Assembly: GCF_030065545.1 (NCBI RefSeq)
Contig: NZ_JASJNC010000006.1
Span: 124,001 to 188,000 of the forward strand
DNA: 64,000 bases
Source: Marinicella marina
Lineage (GTDB): Bacteria; Pseudomonadota; Gammaproteobacteria; Xanthomonadales; Marinicellaceae
Reading direction: 5' to 3'
The notes beneath the pieces are model-generated. The model saw nothing but the letters and a program-made list of their open reading frames with translations. It ran no database searches and was not told where the DNA came from. Positions 7,848 to 17,112 of the stretch are shown here, one piece after another. A program made the translations under genes and the position numbers. How positions within the stretch are numbered: position 1 is the first letter of the stretch; each line of letters opens with the position of its first letter.

Positions 7848-9869
7848 TCAAAAAACCGCTTCTTTGATCCGTTCAATCTCATCCCTTAAGTCTGCGGCTT
7901 TTTCAAACTCCAGGTCGGCAGCGTGCTGTTTCATTTGTTTTTCTAGCTTCTTCAGCAAGGTGCCCAATTCTTTGGCTTTTTTACCGGCATAGGCACCGCC
8001 GCCTTCAGCGACTTTAACCAGCTGTTTGCGGTCTTCCTGGTCGTAGGCATCTTGTAAATCATGAATCTTACGCACCACCGATTTCGGTGTGATGCCGTGT
8101 TCGGTGTTGTGGTCGATTTGTTTTTGGCGTCTTCTTTCAGTTTCGCCAATGGCTATTTCCATGGCGTTGGTGATTTTGTCGCCGTATAAAATGGCTTTAC
8201 CGTTGAGGTTCCGACTGGCCCGACCTATGGTTTGTATCAATGAGCTGGTAGAGCGTAAGAAGCCTTGTTTGTCGGCATCTAAGATGGCCACCAAGGACAC
8301 CTCAGGCATGTCTAAGCCCTCACGCAGCAGGTTAATACCCACCAATACATCAAATACGCCTTTGCGCAGATCACGGATGATTTCAACCCGTTCTACGGTA
8401 TCAATTTCAGAGTGTAAGTACCGGACCTTGATGCCTTTATCAGCCAAATAATCGGTCAAATCTTCACTCATGCGCTTGGTGAGAGTGGTGACCAATACCC
8501 GCTCTTGTAGCTTCACTCTTTTATTGATTTCTGAGAGTAGGTCATCTACCTGAGTAGCCACTGGCCGCACTTCGATGGTGGGATCAATCAAACCCGTGGG
8601 TCTGACGATTTGTTCCACCACTTGGGCTTGGTGTTCGGCTTCGTATTTACTTGGTGTGGCAGAGACAAAAACCATGCGAGGAGTGCGCTGTTCCCATTCT
8701 TCAAATTTAAGTGGTCGGTTATCTAAAGCACAGGGCAGACGAAAGCCGAATCGCACCAGGTTTTCCTTACGCGATCGATCACCTTTGTACATCGCACCAA
8801 TTTGGGGGATGGAAACGTGTGATTCATCCACTACCAGCAGCGCATCGCTGGGTAAATAGTCGAACAAACACGGCGGTGGATGTCCCGGTGGTAAACCGGT
8901 GAGGTGTCTGGAGTAGTTCTCGATGCCATTGCAGTAGCCCAATTCTTGCATCATTTCCAAATCATACATGGTGCGTTGTTCAAGGCGTTGTGCTTCGACC
9001 AAGCGGTTGTCGTCATATAGGACTTTCAAACGGTCCTTGAGCTCTTCACGGATGTTATTGATGGCGTTGAGTATGCGTTCTCTGGGTGTGGCGTAGTGTG
9101 AAGTGGGGAAGATATTAATTTGAGCCTCTTCACTGATTTTTTTACCGGTCAATGGATCAAAGTAACTCAATGATTCAATTTCATCATCGAACATCTCGAT
9201 GCGCACCGCGGCTTTCTCTGAATCTGCTGGAAACACATCAATCACCTCACCACGTACACGAAATGTACTGCGTTCTAGCACAATGTCATTGCGGGTGTAC
9301 TGTAATTCAGCCAGGCGTCGCAGCAAGGTTCTTTGGTCAATGCGTTCACCAACATTCAAAGAAACCAGCATTTGTAAGTAGGACTGTGGATCACCCAAAC
9401 CATAAATGGCTGATACTGTTGCCACAATGATGACGTCTTGTCTTTCCATCAAAGATTTGGTCGCAGAGAGGCGCATTTGTTCGATGTATTCATTGATCGA
9501 TGCGTCTTTTTCTATGTACAAGTCAGTGGCAGGTACATAAGCCTCAGGCTGGTAGTAATCATAATAGGAAACAAAATATTCCACCGCATTGTTAGGGAAA
9601 AATTCTTTGAACTCTGAATACAATTGGGCTGCCAGGGTTTTGTTGTGGGCCATGATCATGGTGGTTTTTTGTACCTTGTTGATCATGTGAGCGATGGTGA
9701 ATGTTTTACCTGAACCAGTCACACCGAGTAGGGTTTGTGCTTTCAAGCCATCTTCAAATCCCTGTGATAATTTTTCAATCGCTTGGGGTTGGTCTCCTGC
9801 GGGCGTGAACGGGCTTTGTATGTCAAATGGCTTGGCTGACTTTTTGATTTGTAAATTGACTGTTTCCAT
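7848..9869 (-). CDS. uvrB: Excinuclease ABC subunit B
   Basis: UvrB is the damage-verifying helicase-like subunit of nucleotide excision repair; it receives DNA from UvrA and recruits UvrC. Visible motifs are the N-terminal AGDQPQAI, Walker [11 protein letters not shown], the beta-hairpin region [18 protein letters not shown], and the C-terminal UVR helix pair ([13 protein letters not shown]). I prefer the ATG encoding METVNLQIK, which gives 673 residues, the same length as E. coli UvrB. An in-frame ATG 66 nt upstream would add residues that have no counterpart in the family. Neither candidate start has a strong Shine-Dalgarno. I see no E. coli-type LexA box (CTGT-N8-ACAG) upstream. The dyads about 90 bp upstream are better assigned to the divergent PadR operon. 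Confidence 0.96.
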   Translation of the reverse strand: METVNLQIKKSAKPFDIQSPFTPAGDQPQAIEKLSQGFEDGLKAQTLLGVTGSGKTFTIAHMINKVQKTTMIMAHNKTLAAQLYSEFKEFFPNNAVEYFVSYYDYYQPEAYVPATDLYIEKDASINEYIEQMRLSATKSLMERQDVIIVATVSAIYGLGDPQSYLQMLVSLNVGERIDQRTLLRRLAELQYTRNDIVLERSTFRVRGEVIDVFPADSEKAAVRIEMFDDEIESLSYFDPLTGKKISEEAQINIFPTSHYATPRERILNAINNIREELKDRLKVLYDDNRLVEAQRLEQRTMYDLEMMQELGYCNGIENYSRHLTGLPPGHPPPCLFDYLPSDALLVVDESHVSIPQIGAMYKGDRSRKENLVRFGFRLPCALDNRPLKFEEWEQRTPRMVFVSATPSKYEAEHQAQVVEQIVRPTGLIDPTIEVRPVATQVDDLLSEINKRVKLQERVLVTTLTKRMSEDLTDYLADKGIKVRYLHSEIDTVERVEIIRDLRKGVFDVLVGINLLREGLDMPEVSLVAILDADKQGFLRSTSSLIQTIGRASRNLNGKAILYGDKITNAMEIAIGETERRRQKQIDHNTEHGITPKSVVRKIHDLQDAYDQEDRKQLVKVAEGGGAYAGKKAKELGTLLKKLEKQMKQHAADLEFEKAADLRDEIERIKEAVF

Positions 9870-9955
9870 GGGCGGTAATGATAACTTAATTAAGATAAAT
9901 TTGTGTGAATCAGCCGCAGCCATGCCATTGGTCACGTTTTGGGCTTGTTGTCTTG

Positions 9956-10000
9956 ACTATGTAATTATTTACATAGTAAACTATATAATTACTGATATAG
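9956..10000 (+). promoter_or_regulatory. Two PadR-type operator dyads upstream of the membrane-protein/padR operon
   Basis: The first dyad is a perfect 9-bp inverted repeat, ACTATGTAA and TTACATAGT with a 4-bp centre. Its core is ATGT-N8-ACAT, the binding pattern described for PadR-family regulators. The second, CTATAT and ATATAG around 8 bp, has the same geometry (ATAT-N8-ATAT) and lies 24 bp further on, centre to centre. A TATAAT hexamer (9984-9989) falls inside the second dyad, so binding would block the promoter. A padR gene closes the downstream operon. This makes autoregulation the simplest reading, but the link is inference. Confidence 0.6.
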
Positions 10001-10054
10001 GTGATGGTGCTTCGTTGAAACCATCAGCGCATGAACACTGATTGAGTTGAATCC

Positions 10055-10288
10055 ATGAAAAACACAGCAAGCAATAGAACATTCATTTATATTACTTTAT
10101 TAATTATTTTGGCTGTTTTTTTGTGGTTGGGGTGGACAACTTATGACTTCATCAAACCAGATGTTTCACAGCCAGAAATAAGGGCGTCAATACGTGATCA
10201 CATCAGGTCAGGTTTGCAGACAGCAGTGCAGGTGGGTTTACCTGTTTTGATAATTGTTTATTGCATTAAGAGGTTTTTGGACAAGTAG
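10055..10288 (+). CDS. Small two-helix inner-membrane protein, unknown function
   Basis: The 77-residue product has two predicted membrane helices: FIYITLLIILAVFLWLGW near the N-terminus and VGLPVLIIVYCIKRF near the C-terminus. They are joined by a charged loop of about 25 residues (PEIRASIRDHIRS). No family is recognised. It is the first gene after the tandem PadR-type dyads and reads toward the larger membrane protein and padR, with 48 bp to the next start. Support for its being real is the hydrophobicity pattern, frame continuity and position. Confidence 0.55.
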   Translation: MKNTASNRTFIYITLLIILAVFLWLGWTTYDFIKPDVSQPEIRASIRDHIRSGLQTAVQVGLPVLIIVYCIKRFLDK

Positions 10289-10336
10289 CGACAAGGGTGC
10301 TTGTGGGTATTAATTTTTTAAATAATGAGGTGGGTG

Positions 10337-11065
10337 ATGGATTGGATACATGATATTTTTAGGAACATACATGTGGCAGGTGGTTTTATTGGTTTGTTTT
10401 TATATTGGATACCGATACTGAGTAAAAAAGGCAGTCCTTTGCATAAAAAAGTGGGGTTGTTTTGGGTTTGGTTGGCCAGGGTGGTTTTGATTACGGCTTT
10501 TTTGGGTGTGTTGTTGTATGTGCCCAAGCTGATTGCGGCGGATAAGTACTTGTTTACTCACCCTAATAGCTACGCATTCATCATGTTTCTGGGTTACTTA
10601 TCAGTGGTGACCTATGTGGTGACGGTCTTTGCGGTATCGGTGCTGAAATACAAAGCCGATGCCACGCAATTGGCCACGCCTTTTATGCAGTCGATGGCCT
10701 ACATCAGTATATTATTGAGTGTGTGGATTATTTTTTACGCCTTGGCTTACCAACCCGATGCAAAAATCGTTTTACTGGCATTGAGTCCTGTGGGCTTGAG
10801 CACCGGTTGGGGCATGCTGCAATACATGAAAGGCAAGCACACCAGCAAACGGGCTTGGTTGTATGAACACCTCGGCTCGATGATTGGTGCGGGTATTGCT
10901 TTTCACACCGCCTTCGCGGTATTCGGAATGACCCGTTTATTCGACATTGGGTTGAACGGTTGGGTGGCGGTGATACCGTGGATTCTGCCAGCAGCAATTG
11001 GGATTCCAGCCTCAATCATTTGGCGCCGTCATTACCAGAAAAAATTCAATGAAATACCGGCATAG
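10337..11065 (+). CDS. Multi-pass membrane protein, DUF2306-like
   Basis: The protein has about seven hydrophobic helices. The N-terminal HVAGGFIGLFLYWIPILSKK followed by SPLHKKVGLFWVW resembles DUF2306-type membrane proteins, in which conserved His residues sit at helix ends. A late helix also carries His (YEHLGSMIGAGIAFHTAF). I chose the ATG encoding MDWIHD because GAGGTGG lies 5-6 nt before it; an in-frame ATG 12 nt upstream overlaps that site. The padR gene follows after 9 bp, so the two are almost surely cotranscribed. PadR proteins often control a neighbouring transporter or membrane protein; the substrate is unknown. Family assignment is tentative. Confidence 0.7.
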   Translation: MDWIHDIFRNIHVAGGFIGLFLYWIPILSKKGSPLHKKVGLFWVWLARVVLITAFLGVLLYVPKLIAADKYLFTHPNSYAFIMFLGYLSVVTYVVTVFAVSVLKYKADATQLATPFMQSMAYISILLSVWIIFYALAYQPDAKIVLLALSPVGLSTGWGMLQYMKGKHTSKRAWLYEHLGSMIGAGIAFHTAFAVFGMTRLFDIGLNGWVAVIPWILPAAIGIPASIIWRRHYQKKFNEIPA

Positions 11066-11074
11066 GAGGATCGT

Positions 11075-11626
11075 TTGAGTTTAAGACACATCCTGCTGGG
11101 TATACTGCAACAACCCAAAAGCGGTTATGACATCAAGAAAATGTTTGATCAGGTGTTCAATAACTTCTGGGGCGCTGAATTGTCGCAAATATATCCCCAA
11201 TTGCGCAAATTAACCGATGCCAACATGCTAACAGTGCAGGAGGAGCCCTCAGACAAAGGCCCCAATAAAAAAATTTACCACACCACCCCAGCTGGAAAAG
11301 AAGAACTGGTGCAGTGGTTATTATCTGGCCCAGTGACCAACACCGAGAAGCTGGCTTATTTGGCCCAAACCTATTTCTTGGGCAGTTTAGATAATAATCA
11401 ACAGCGCTTGGAGTTTCTGGAAGACCTGTTAGAGCACCTGAAAATATGGCACCAAACATTGCTCGATGTGCAACAAGACATGAGGCAACATTTTCCTGAT
11501 TATCCTCACGGTTTACCCGATGAGGAGTTTTACCCCAATCTGACCTTGATGCTGGGGGTCAAGAAAGTGGGTGCCAAAGTTGAATGGGCTCAGGAATCGA
11601 TTGAGTTACTTAAAGCACGTATGTAA
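11075..11626 (+). CDS. PadR-family transcriptional regulator
   Basis: The 183-residue protein has an N-terminal winged helix (RHILLGILQQPKSGYDIKKMF... ELSQIYPQLRKL... YHTTPAGKEEL), the PadR signature, and a C-terminal helical dimerisation region of the Vir_act_alpha_C type. Translation starts at TTG, with AGGAG about 6 nt upstream. PadR proteins are usually repressors released by small phenolic or hydrophobic ligands, though the ligand cannot be predicted here. It is the last gene of the operon behind the dyads at 9956-10000 and is followed by a terminator-like hairpin. Confidence 0.88.
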   Translation: MSLRHILLGILQQPKSGYDIKKMFDQVFNNFWGAELSQIYPQLRKLTDANMLTVQEEPSDKGPNKKIYHTTPAGKEELVQWLLSGPVTNTEKLAYLAQTYFLGSLDNNQQRLEFLEDLLEHLKIWHQTLLDVQQDMRQHFPDYPHGLPDEEFYPNLTLMLGVKKVGAKVEWAQESIELLKARM

Positions 11627-11652
11627 CGGATAAAATCATCGTTTTGTTGGAA

Positions 11653-11681
11653 AAAAGGTTGCGATATGATTTCAACCTTTT
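11653..11681 (+). terminator. Terminator-like hairpin after padR
   Basis: A perfect 9-bp inverted repeat, AAAAGGTTG and CAACCTTTT, encloses an 11-nt loop. The A-rich and T-rich arms make it usable in both directions. It separates the padR operon from the aminotransferase gene, whose start follows about 30 nt later. Confidence 0.55.
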
Positions 11682-11714
11682 AAGATAGGCCTTTTTTATC
11701 ATTAAGCCTTTGAT

Positions 11715-12911
11715 ATGAGTGATTTTGTAGCCAATTTAGTTAAGCGAGTCAAACCTTCTGCAACCATAGCTGTGAGCATGAAAGCTGCCGAATTAAAACG
11801 GGCCGGCAAAGACGTCATAGGTTTGGGTGCTGGTGAACCGGATTTTGATACGCCTGATCATATCAAAGCGGCTGCGATTGAGGCCATAAACAACGGCCAA
11901 ACCAAATACACCGCGGTGGATGGCACGCCTGAGTTGAAACAAGCCATCTCAGATAAGTTACTGCGTGAAAATCATGTTGCCTATCAGGCCAACGAAATCA
12001 TCGTTTCTTGTGGTGCCAAACACAGTATTTCAAACTTACTCAGTGCGGTGATTAACCCCGGTGATGAAGTCATCATCCCAACACCTTATTGGGTTTCATA
12101 CCCTGACATGACTTTACTGGCAGGTGGTGAATCGGTGATTGTGGAGACCAACAGTGACAACGATTTTAAACTCACTCCAAGCCAGTTGGCGAAGGCCATC
12201 ACCAGCAAGACCCGCCTGGTGATGTTGAATTCACCCAGCAACCCAACCGGTAAAGCTTACACCCCAGATGAACTGCAAGCATTGGGTGAAGTCATAGCTG
12301 AAAACCCACACGTATTGGTCGCCACCGATGACATTTATGAACACATTTACTGGGGGCATGAGCCGTTGGCTAATATGGTTGCCTTGATCCCAGAATTAAG
12401 GGATCGGACCATCATCATCAATGGGGTTTCAAAGGCTTATGCCATGACTGGATGGCGCATTGGTTATGCCGCTGGTCCAGAGGCGATTATTACCGCTATG
12501 CGTAAAATCCAATCACAAAGCACATCAAACCCTTGCTCTATTTCACAGGCTGCCGCTGCGGCTGCATTGAATGGCCCACAAGATTGTCTGGTAACCATGC
12601 AAAAGGCCTTTAAACAACGCCATGATTATTTGGTCAAGGCATTGAATGAACTGCCGGGCATGACTTGTGGTGCGGGTAATGGTGCTTTTTATGCTTTTCC
12701 TGATGTCACTGCGGTAGTGGCGCAGTTAGATGGGGTCAATGATGATGTGGCATTGGCCACGTGGTTGTTAGAAGAGGCAGGTGTCGCCGTGGTACCAGGC
12801 ACACCATTTGGTGCCCCCGGGTTTGTGCGTTTGTCCTTTGCCACCTCAATTGATGTGTTGCAATCGGCTGTGGCGCGAATGGACGCTGCTTTGCGGCCGC
12901 ATTTTGAATGA
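11715..12911 (+). CDS. Class I pyridoxal-phosphate aminotransferase, aspartate aminotransferase type Ib
   Basis: The 398-residue enzyme transfers the amino group between aspartate and 2-oxoglutarate, linking amino-acid and TCA metabolism. Motifs include the substrate loop GLGAGEPDFDTP, YWVSYPDM, NSPSNPTGKAY, and the PLP-lysine site NGVSKAYAMTGWRIGY. The C-terminal RLSFATS carries the Arg that binds the substrate carboxylate. The pattern is that of the Ib subgroup (thermophile/Bacillus-like AspC) rather than E. coli AspC, and Ib enzymes may also accept prephenate or other acids. The GNAT gene begins just after the stop, so the two are likely cotranscribed. Confidence 0.93.
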   Translation: MSDFVANLVKRVKPSATIAVSMKAAELKRAGKDVIGLGAGEPDFDTPDHIKAAAIEAINNGQTKYTAVDGTPELKQAISDKLLRENHVAYQANEIIVSCGAKHSISNLLSAVINPGDEVIIPTPYWVSYPDMTLLAGGESVIVETNSDNDFKLTPSQLAKAITSKTRLVMLNSPSNPTGKAYTPDELQALGEVIAENPHVLVATDDIYEHIYWGHEPLANMVALIPELRDRTIIINGVSKAYAMTGWRIGYAAGPEAIITAMRKIQSQSTSNPCSISQAAAAAALNGPQDCLVTMQKAFKQRHDYLVKALNELPGMTCGAGNGAFYAFPDVTAVVAQLDGVNDDVALATWLLEEAGVAVVPGTPFGAPGFVRLSFATSIDVLQSAVARMDAALRPHFE

Positions 12912-12924
12912 TGATGGATTGTCA

Positions 12925-13419
12925 GTGAGTCCAGCAAGCATCAGACTGATACAGCCCAAAGACAACCAAGCGGTCAAGCAATTGGTTTTGGATACTTTGC
13001 GTGAATTTGGATTGCATGGCGCTGGGTTTGCTGGTGTTGATGCTGAACTCGATGACATGTACCAAGCCTACGACAATGAATTCAGTGCATATTATGTGAT
13101 TGAGACTGACGGCCAAGTACAAGGTGTGGGTGGTTTTGCTCCATTGGAGGGCGCGGCAGCAGCGGGCATTGCTGAACTCAGAAAAATGTACTTATCACCG
13201 GTATTAAGGGGCCAGGGGATGGGGCAGAGGTTGATTGAGCTGTGCATCGCTGACGCCACCGACAAGGGTTTTAAAAAAATGTATTTAGAAACCGTGCCAG
13301 CCATGGAAGCAGCCCAAGCACTTTATCAAAAAAATGGTTTTGAATACCTGAGTGAAAGGTTGGGCGATACCGGTCACCACAACTGCCACGTGTGTATGGC
13401 AAAAACACTGCATGGTTAA
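12925..13419 (+). CDS. GNAT-family N-acetyltransferase
   Basis: The protein contains one GNAT fold. SIRLIQPKDNQAV opens it, VQGVGGFAPLEG forms the central strand, LRKMYLSPVLRGQGMGQRLIE is the acetyl-CoA pyrophosphate-binding loop (RGQGMG), and YLETVPAMEAAQALYQKNGFEYL is the C-terminal signature. I place the start at GTG (GATGGA about 6 nt upstream), giving 164 residues; TTG two codons earlier is an alternative. A longer upstream extension would run inside the aminotransferase gene and has no GNAT similarity. The substrate is unknown. Its stop overlaps the start of the kelch lipoprotein. Confidence 0.85.
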   Translation: MSPASIRLIQPKDNQAVKQLVLDTLREFGLHGAGFAGVDAELDDMYQAYDNEFSAYYVIETDGQVQGVGGFAPLEGAAAAGIAELRKMYLSPVLRGQGMGQRLIELCIADATDKGFKKMYLETVPAMEAAQALYQKNGFEYLSERLGDTGHHNCHVCMAKTLHG

Positions 13420-14506
13420 GGCTTTTTTACTGTTGTTCATCACTTGGGCTTTGACTGCTTGTCAAAACCCTGATGTTGCAAAACAAAGACTGCTAAAACC
13501 CGATCAACAAAACTTTCAAGCAGCCCATCAACTGTCAACTCAGCTGCCAACTCAATTACCAAAAGCAGTGGCAAACAATGCCGTGGCTTACCTTCAGGTT
13601 GATGGCCAGGATCAATTTTATAGTTTCAATGGTTTGTTGGCAGGAAAAACCCACCAAGACATCACCAATCAAGCTTGGGTCTGGCGCCATGGTGAATGGC
13701 AGGCATTGAGTGTGCCGTCAGCACAGCCACGTGTTTTAGCAGCCACAGCAGTATCGGCAGCCGGAGCAGTTTATTTGATGGGTGGTTATACCGTGGCAGC
13801 GGATCACAGCGAAAAATCAGTACCCAATGTGTGGCGCATTGATGCAGTAACAGACCAATGGCTGGCCTTGCCGCCCATGCCTACGCCGGTAGATGACACC
13901 GTGGCCTTGGTCTATCAGGACAGATTCATCTATTTAATCAGCGGTTGGCATGATGTGGCCAACGTTGAATTGGTTCAGGTTTTTGACACCCAAAGCCAAA
14001 CTTGGCAGCAGGCTACACCACTGCCGTTACCGCCGGTGTTCGGTCATGCCGGTGGCATTGTTGATAATAAGATATTGGTGTGTGATGGGGTGAAATTGGT
14101 TGTGGCTGGAGAACAACGAAATTTCCTGCCATCACCAGCATGTGCCGTGGGCACCATCGATGCCAATGATCATCATTTGATTGATTGGCAAGTGATTGAG
14201 CATCACAGTGGTGTGGCGCATTACCGCATGGCTGCATCAAGTCACAAAAAGTCACAAATCCACTTCTTTGGTGGCAGTAACAATCCGTATAATTATGATG
14301 GCATCGGCTACAATGGCCAGCCATCAAAAGCCAGTAACGTGCTCAGAATCTATGATTTCAATCAACAGCAATGGACATTAAGTGATTCTGATTTTGCCGC
14401 TTCAATGGATCACCGAGCAGCACTGAGTACATGGTATGGGCTGGTTATCATGGGCGGCATGAAAGATCCGCAACAGGTAACCAACGAGATAAAATACCTA
14501 AAATAA
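13412..14506 (+). CDS. Kelch-repeat lipoprotein
   Basis: Starting at the ATG that overlaps the acetyltransferase stop, the 364-residue product opens with a lipoprotein signal (KAFLLLFITWALTAC, lipobox LTAC). Lipidation would put it in the outer or inner membrane facing the periplasm. The rest shows about five kelch-type blades: GGYTVAAD... VWRIDAVTDQWLALPPMP, then LISGWHDV... VFDTQSQTWQQATPLP, HFFGGSNNP... IYDFNQQQWTL, and VIMGGMKD near the end. Kelch propellers of this kind include N-acetylneuraminate epimerase, but I see no specific evidence for that activity. It is followed after 28 bp by the carboxypeptidase gene, probably in one operon. Confidence 0.85.
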   Translation: MVKAFLLLFITWALTACQNPDVAKQRLLKPDQQNFQAAHQLSTQLPTQLPKAVANNAVAYLQVDGQDQFYSFNGLLAGKTHQDITNQAWVWRHGEWQALSVPSAQPRVLAATAVSAAGAVYLMGGYTVAADHSEKSVPNVWRIDAVTDQWLALPPMPTPVDDTVALVYQDRFIYLISGWHDVANVELVQVFDTQSQTWQQATPLPLPPVFGHAGGIVDNKILVCDGVKLVVAGEQRNFLPSPACAVGTIDANDHHLIDWQVIEHHSGVAHYRMAASSHKKSQIHFFGGSNNPYNYDGIGYNGQPSKASNVLRIYDFNQQQWTLSDSDFAASMDHRAALSTWYGLVIMGGMKDPQQVTNEIKYLK

Positions 14507-14534
14507 TAAAACACAAAAAGAGAGCAATAAACAG

Positions 14535-17099
14535 ATGATTTTAAAATTGAAACAACAAACCTCACTGATGATTTTGATGTTGGTTTTTGCTGTCAGCACC
14601 TTTGCTGGGGCACAGCCTGTCACGCCAAATAAACTGCCCAAGGGAAGTGGGCCTTGGATTGTACTGGCACACTATCAAGACAAACAAGCTGTTTTGGGCC
14701 TCAAACCTTACTATGACCTATGGAAAATTGATGAGAAGAACAAAACTGTTTTGATGGCAGTTGAAAACGTCGCCGACTTTCAAGAGTTGGCAGAGGCCGG
14801 TTTTTCGTTGGTTTTACATGAAGCATTGATGCGCCAACAACAGCAGCTTAAAAATAAAAGCTTGATGGGCTTAAAAACCATTGATGGTTTTGCTTGTTAT
14901 CGCACGGTTACCGAAACTTTTGCGGCTATGGATCAAATGCTTTTGGACTACCCTGGCTTGGTTACTTTGGTTGATATAGGCGATTCATGGGAAAAAACCC
15001 AAAATGCCAGCCAAGGCCATGACATGCAAGTGGTTAAAATCACCAATTCGGCTATCACCACCGCCGATAAACCCATTCTTTATGCCATGGGTTCAATCCA
15101 TTCACGTGAGTACCCACCGGCAGAACTGGTCACGCGATTCGCTGAGTACCTATTGAGTGAATACGGCGACGACGCAGATGTTACTTGGCTGGTCGATCAC
15201 CATGAGATTCATCTGTTGTTACAGGGCAACCCAGATGGTCGCATCGTTTCTGAAGGTGAGGCCACAGCTTTTCAGCGCAAAAACTACAACGCCAATCATT
15301 GTGAAGGCGGCGGTGGTTTCGGCGACATGCAGGGTGTTGATATGAACAGGAACTTTGAGTTTCTGTGGAATCAAGGAACCGGTTCAAGTGGTAATGATTG
15401 TTCATCGGCTTTCCGTGGTGATACCGCTGCCAGTGAACCTGAAACACAGGCCATCAATAATTACATCCAAACTTTATTTCCTGATGACCGGCCTGATGAT
15501 TTGGTCACGGCTGCACCATTGACTAAACCAGGTGTTTACCTGGATATCCACAATGTGGCTGAACTGACTTTATTTCCATGGGGTTATGCTGACAATGCGG
15601 GGCAATCACCTAACCACGTTCAATTACAAACATTGGCCAGGAAGATGTCATTTTTCACTGGTTACAGACCTGAACAGTCAAACGCTTCTTTGGGTGGTGC
15701 TGACGGCGCTTCAGACGACAATGCATATGGTACTTTGGGTGTTGCTGCCTATACCATTGAGCTTGGAGAAGGCGGCTTTTACTCTTCTTGCAGCTCATTT
15801 GATAATACCATCTGGCCGGACAATCGCCCCGCCATGATTTATGCAGCCAAAGCGGCTCGCATGCCCTACGTGATGGCTTCAGGCCCAGATGTGATTAACT
15901 TACCGCCACAGCCGATCAAAGTCTCATCGGGGCAAACATTTAATGTTTCAGGAACGGCCACTGATTTACAGTTCAATAACTCAAATGGTCTTGAATCAAC
16001 GCAAAACATCAGTGGTATCAAAGCTTACCTGGGCACCCCGTCGTGGTCAAATGGTGCCACAGCGGTTGATATGGTTGCCAGTGATGGTGTTTTCGATAGC
16101 AAAACCGAGGCATTCAATGGCGTTTTAGATTCCAGTGGTTTGAGTGAAGGTCGCCACATCGTGTGGTTTGAAGCCACTGACTCAGCCGGAGTCACTGGTG
16201 TTCCTCATGCAGTTTTTGTTGATGTCTTAGACCCGGGTAACATCGCTACTTTGTCAGGAACTGTCACCGATGGCGACACCAGTGCAGCGATTGAAGCGGC
16301 AACTGTCAGTTATGATGGCATCACAGTGATGACTGATGCCAGTGGGTCTTATAGCATTCAAACGGCAGCTACCACCAGTGATTTGTCCGTCAGCAAATTA
16401 GGTTACCTCAATACAACTTTGAACGATGTAGCAACCATTGGTGGTCAAACCACAACTCAGGATGTGCAACTGACTCTCAGTTGTGATGTTGAATTATTGA
16501 ACACAGATGTCGAAAGCTATAACAGCATCGCTGATGCTGAGGTCGCCGGTTGGTCGCGAGTGACGGGAGCAGGTAACAACGACTGGGACGTTGTCAACGG
16601 TGATGATCAGACCACGGGAAACAGCAAATCCTTTGTGGCGGCTGATGTGGCCACGGTCTCAGATAAAAGCTTGGTCACACCAGAATTGGCAGTCGTGGCA
16701 GATACCGAATTGGTGTTCTGGCACAAACATGATTTTGAATCGAACAACGACAATTACGATGGTGGGGTGCTCGAAATTACCACCAACAATGGCTCTAGCT
16801 GGACTGATTTAGGTCAATTCATAACCCAAAATGGCTACAATGGCACGCTCAATGGTGGCTTCAGTCAACCCTTGGGTGCGGTGCCAGCTTTTGTTGGTAA
16901 CTTGGGCACTTTTACTGAAGTTAAGGTCGATTTATCTGCCTTTGCTGGTCAAAATGCCAAAGTCAGATGGCGCCTGGGTACCGATAACTCAACCAGCGCA
17001 GGGGATTGGAAAATAGATGACATCAGTGTGTTGGCTCCTAGGAGCTGCAAAGGCCCAGATGATCTCATTTTTGCTGATGGTTTTGATGGTTCTGATTGA
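14535..17099 (+). CDS. Secreted M14 zinc carboxypeptidase with accessory domains and IFADGFDGSD tail
   Basis: The 854-residue product has a signal peptide (LMILMLVFAVSTFAGA). An N-terminal ~110-residue region is followed by the M14 catalytic domain. The zinc ligands are His189 and Glu192 (HSRE) and His339 (LDIHN). Substrate-binding motifs NPDGR and DMNRNF are present, and the catalytic Glu409 is in YTIELGEGG. Next come a linker, a carboxypeptidase-regulatory-like beta domain (LSGTVTDGDTSAAIEAATV, about 575-650), and a jelly-roll region resembling those of secreted metalloproteases (FWHKHDFESNNDNYDGGVLEI). The C-terminus is DDLIFADGFDGSD, matching the tail of the haem protein at 1114-4689. The enzyme likely trims peptides outside the cell. 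The next gene starts 13 bp downstream. Confidence 0.93.
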   Translation: MILKLKQQTSLMILMLVFAVSTFAGAQPVTPNKLPKGSGPWIVLAHYQDKQAVLGLKPYYDLWKIDEKNKTVLMAVENVADFQELAEAGFSLVLHEALMRQQQQLKNKSLMGLKTIDGFACYRTVTETFAAMDQMLLDYPGLVTLVDIGDSWEKTQNASQGHDMQVVKITNSAITTADKPILYAMGSIHSREYPPAELVTRFAEYLLSEYGDDADVTWLVDHHEIHLLLQGNPDGRIVSEGEATAFQRKNYNANHCEGGGGFGDMQGVDMNRNFEFLWNQGTGSSGNDCSSAFRGDTAASEPETQAINNYIQTLFPDDRPDDLVTAAPLTKPGVYLDIHNVAELTLFPWGYADNAGQSPNHVQLQTLARKMSFFTGYRPEQSNASLGGADGASDDNAYGTLGVAAYTIELGEGGFYSSCSSFDNTIWPDNRPAMIYAAKAARMPYVMASGPDVINLPPQPIKVSSGQTFNVSGTATDLQFNNSNGLESTQNISGIKAYLGTPSWSNGATAVDMVASDGVFDSKTEAFNGVLDSSGLSEGRHIVWFEATDSAGVTGVPHAVFVDVLDPGNIATLSGTVTDGDTSAAIEAATVSYDGITVMTDASGSYSIQTAATTSDLSVSKLGYLNTTLNDVATIGGQTTTQDVQLTLSCDVELLNTDVESYNSIADAEVAGWSRVTGAGNNDWDVVNGDDQTTGNSKSFVAADVATVSDKSLVTPELAVVADTELVFWHKHDFESNNDNYDGGVLEITTNNGSSWTDLGQFITQNGYNGTLNGGFSQPLGAVPAFVGNLGTFTEVKVDLSAFAGQNAKVRWRLGTDNSTSAGDWKIDDISVLAPRSCKGPDDLIFADGFDGSD

Positions 17100-17112
17100 A
17101 ACAGGAAAACTA

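Noticed and set aside
9870-9960. LexA-type SOS box before uvrB
   Set aside because: No CTGT-N8-ACAG site was found; the nearby dyads have the PadR pattern instead.
9953-9989. TTGACT with TATAAT as a promoter of the padR operon
   Set aside because: The spacer is 25 bp, too long for sigma-70; the TATAAT may be used with another -35.
9694-10041. Plus-strand open frame across the uvrB start
   Set aside because: It lies mostly antisense to conserved uvrB codons and has no domain, signal or ribosome site.
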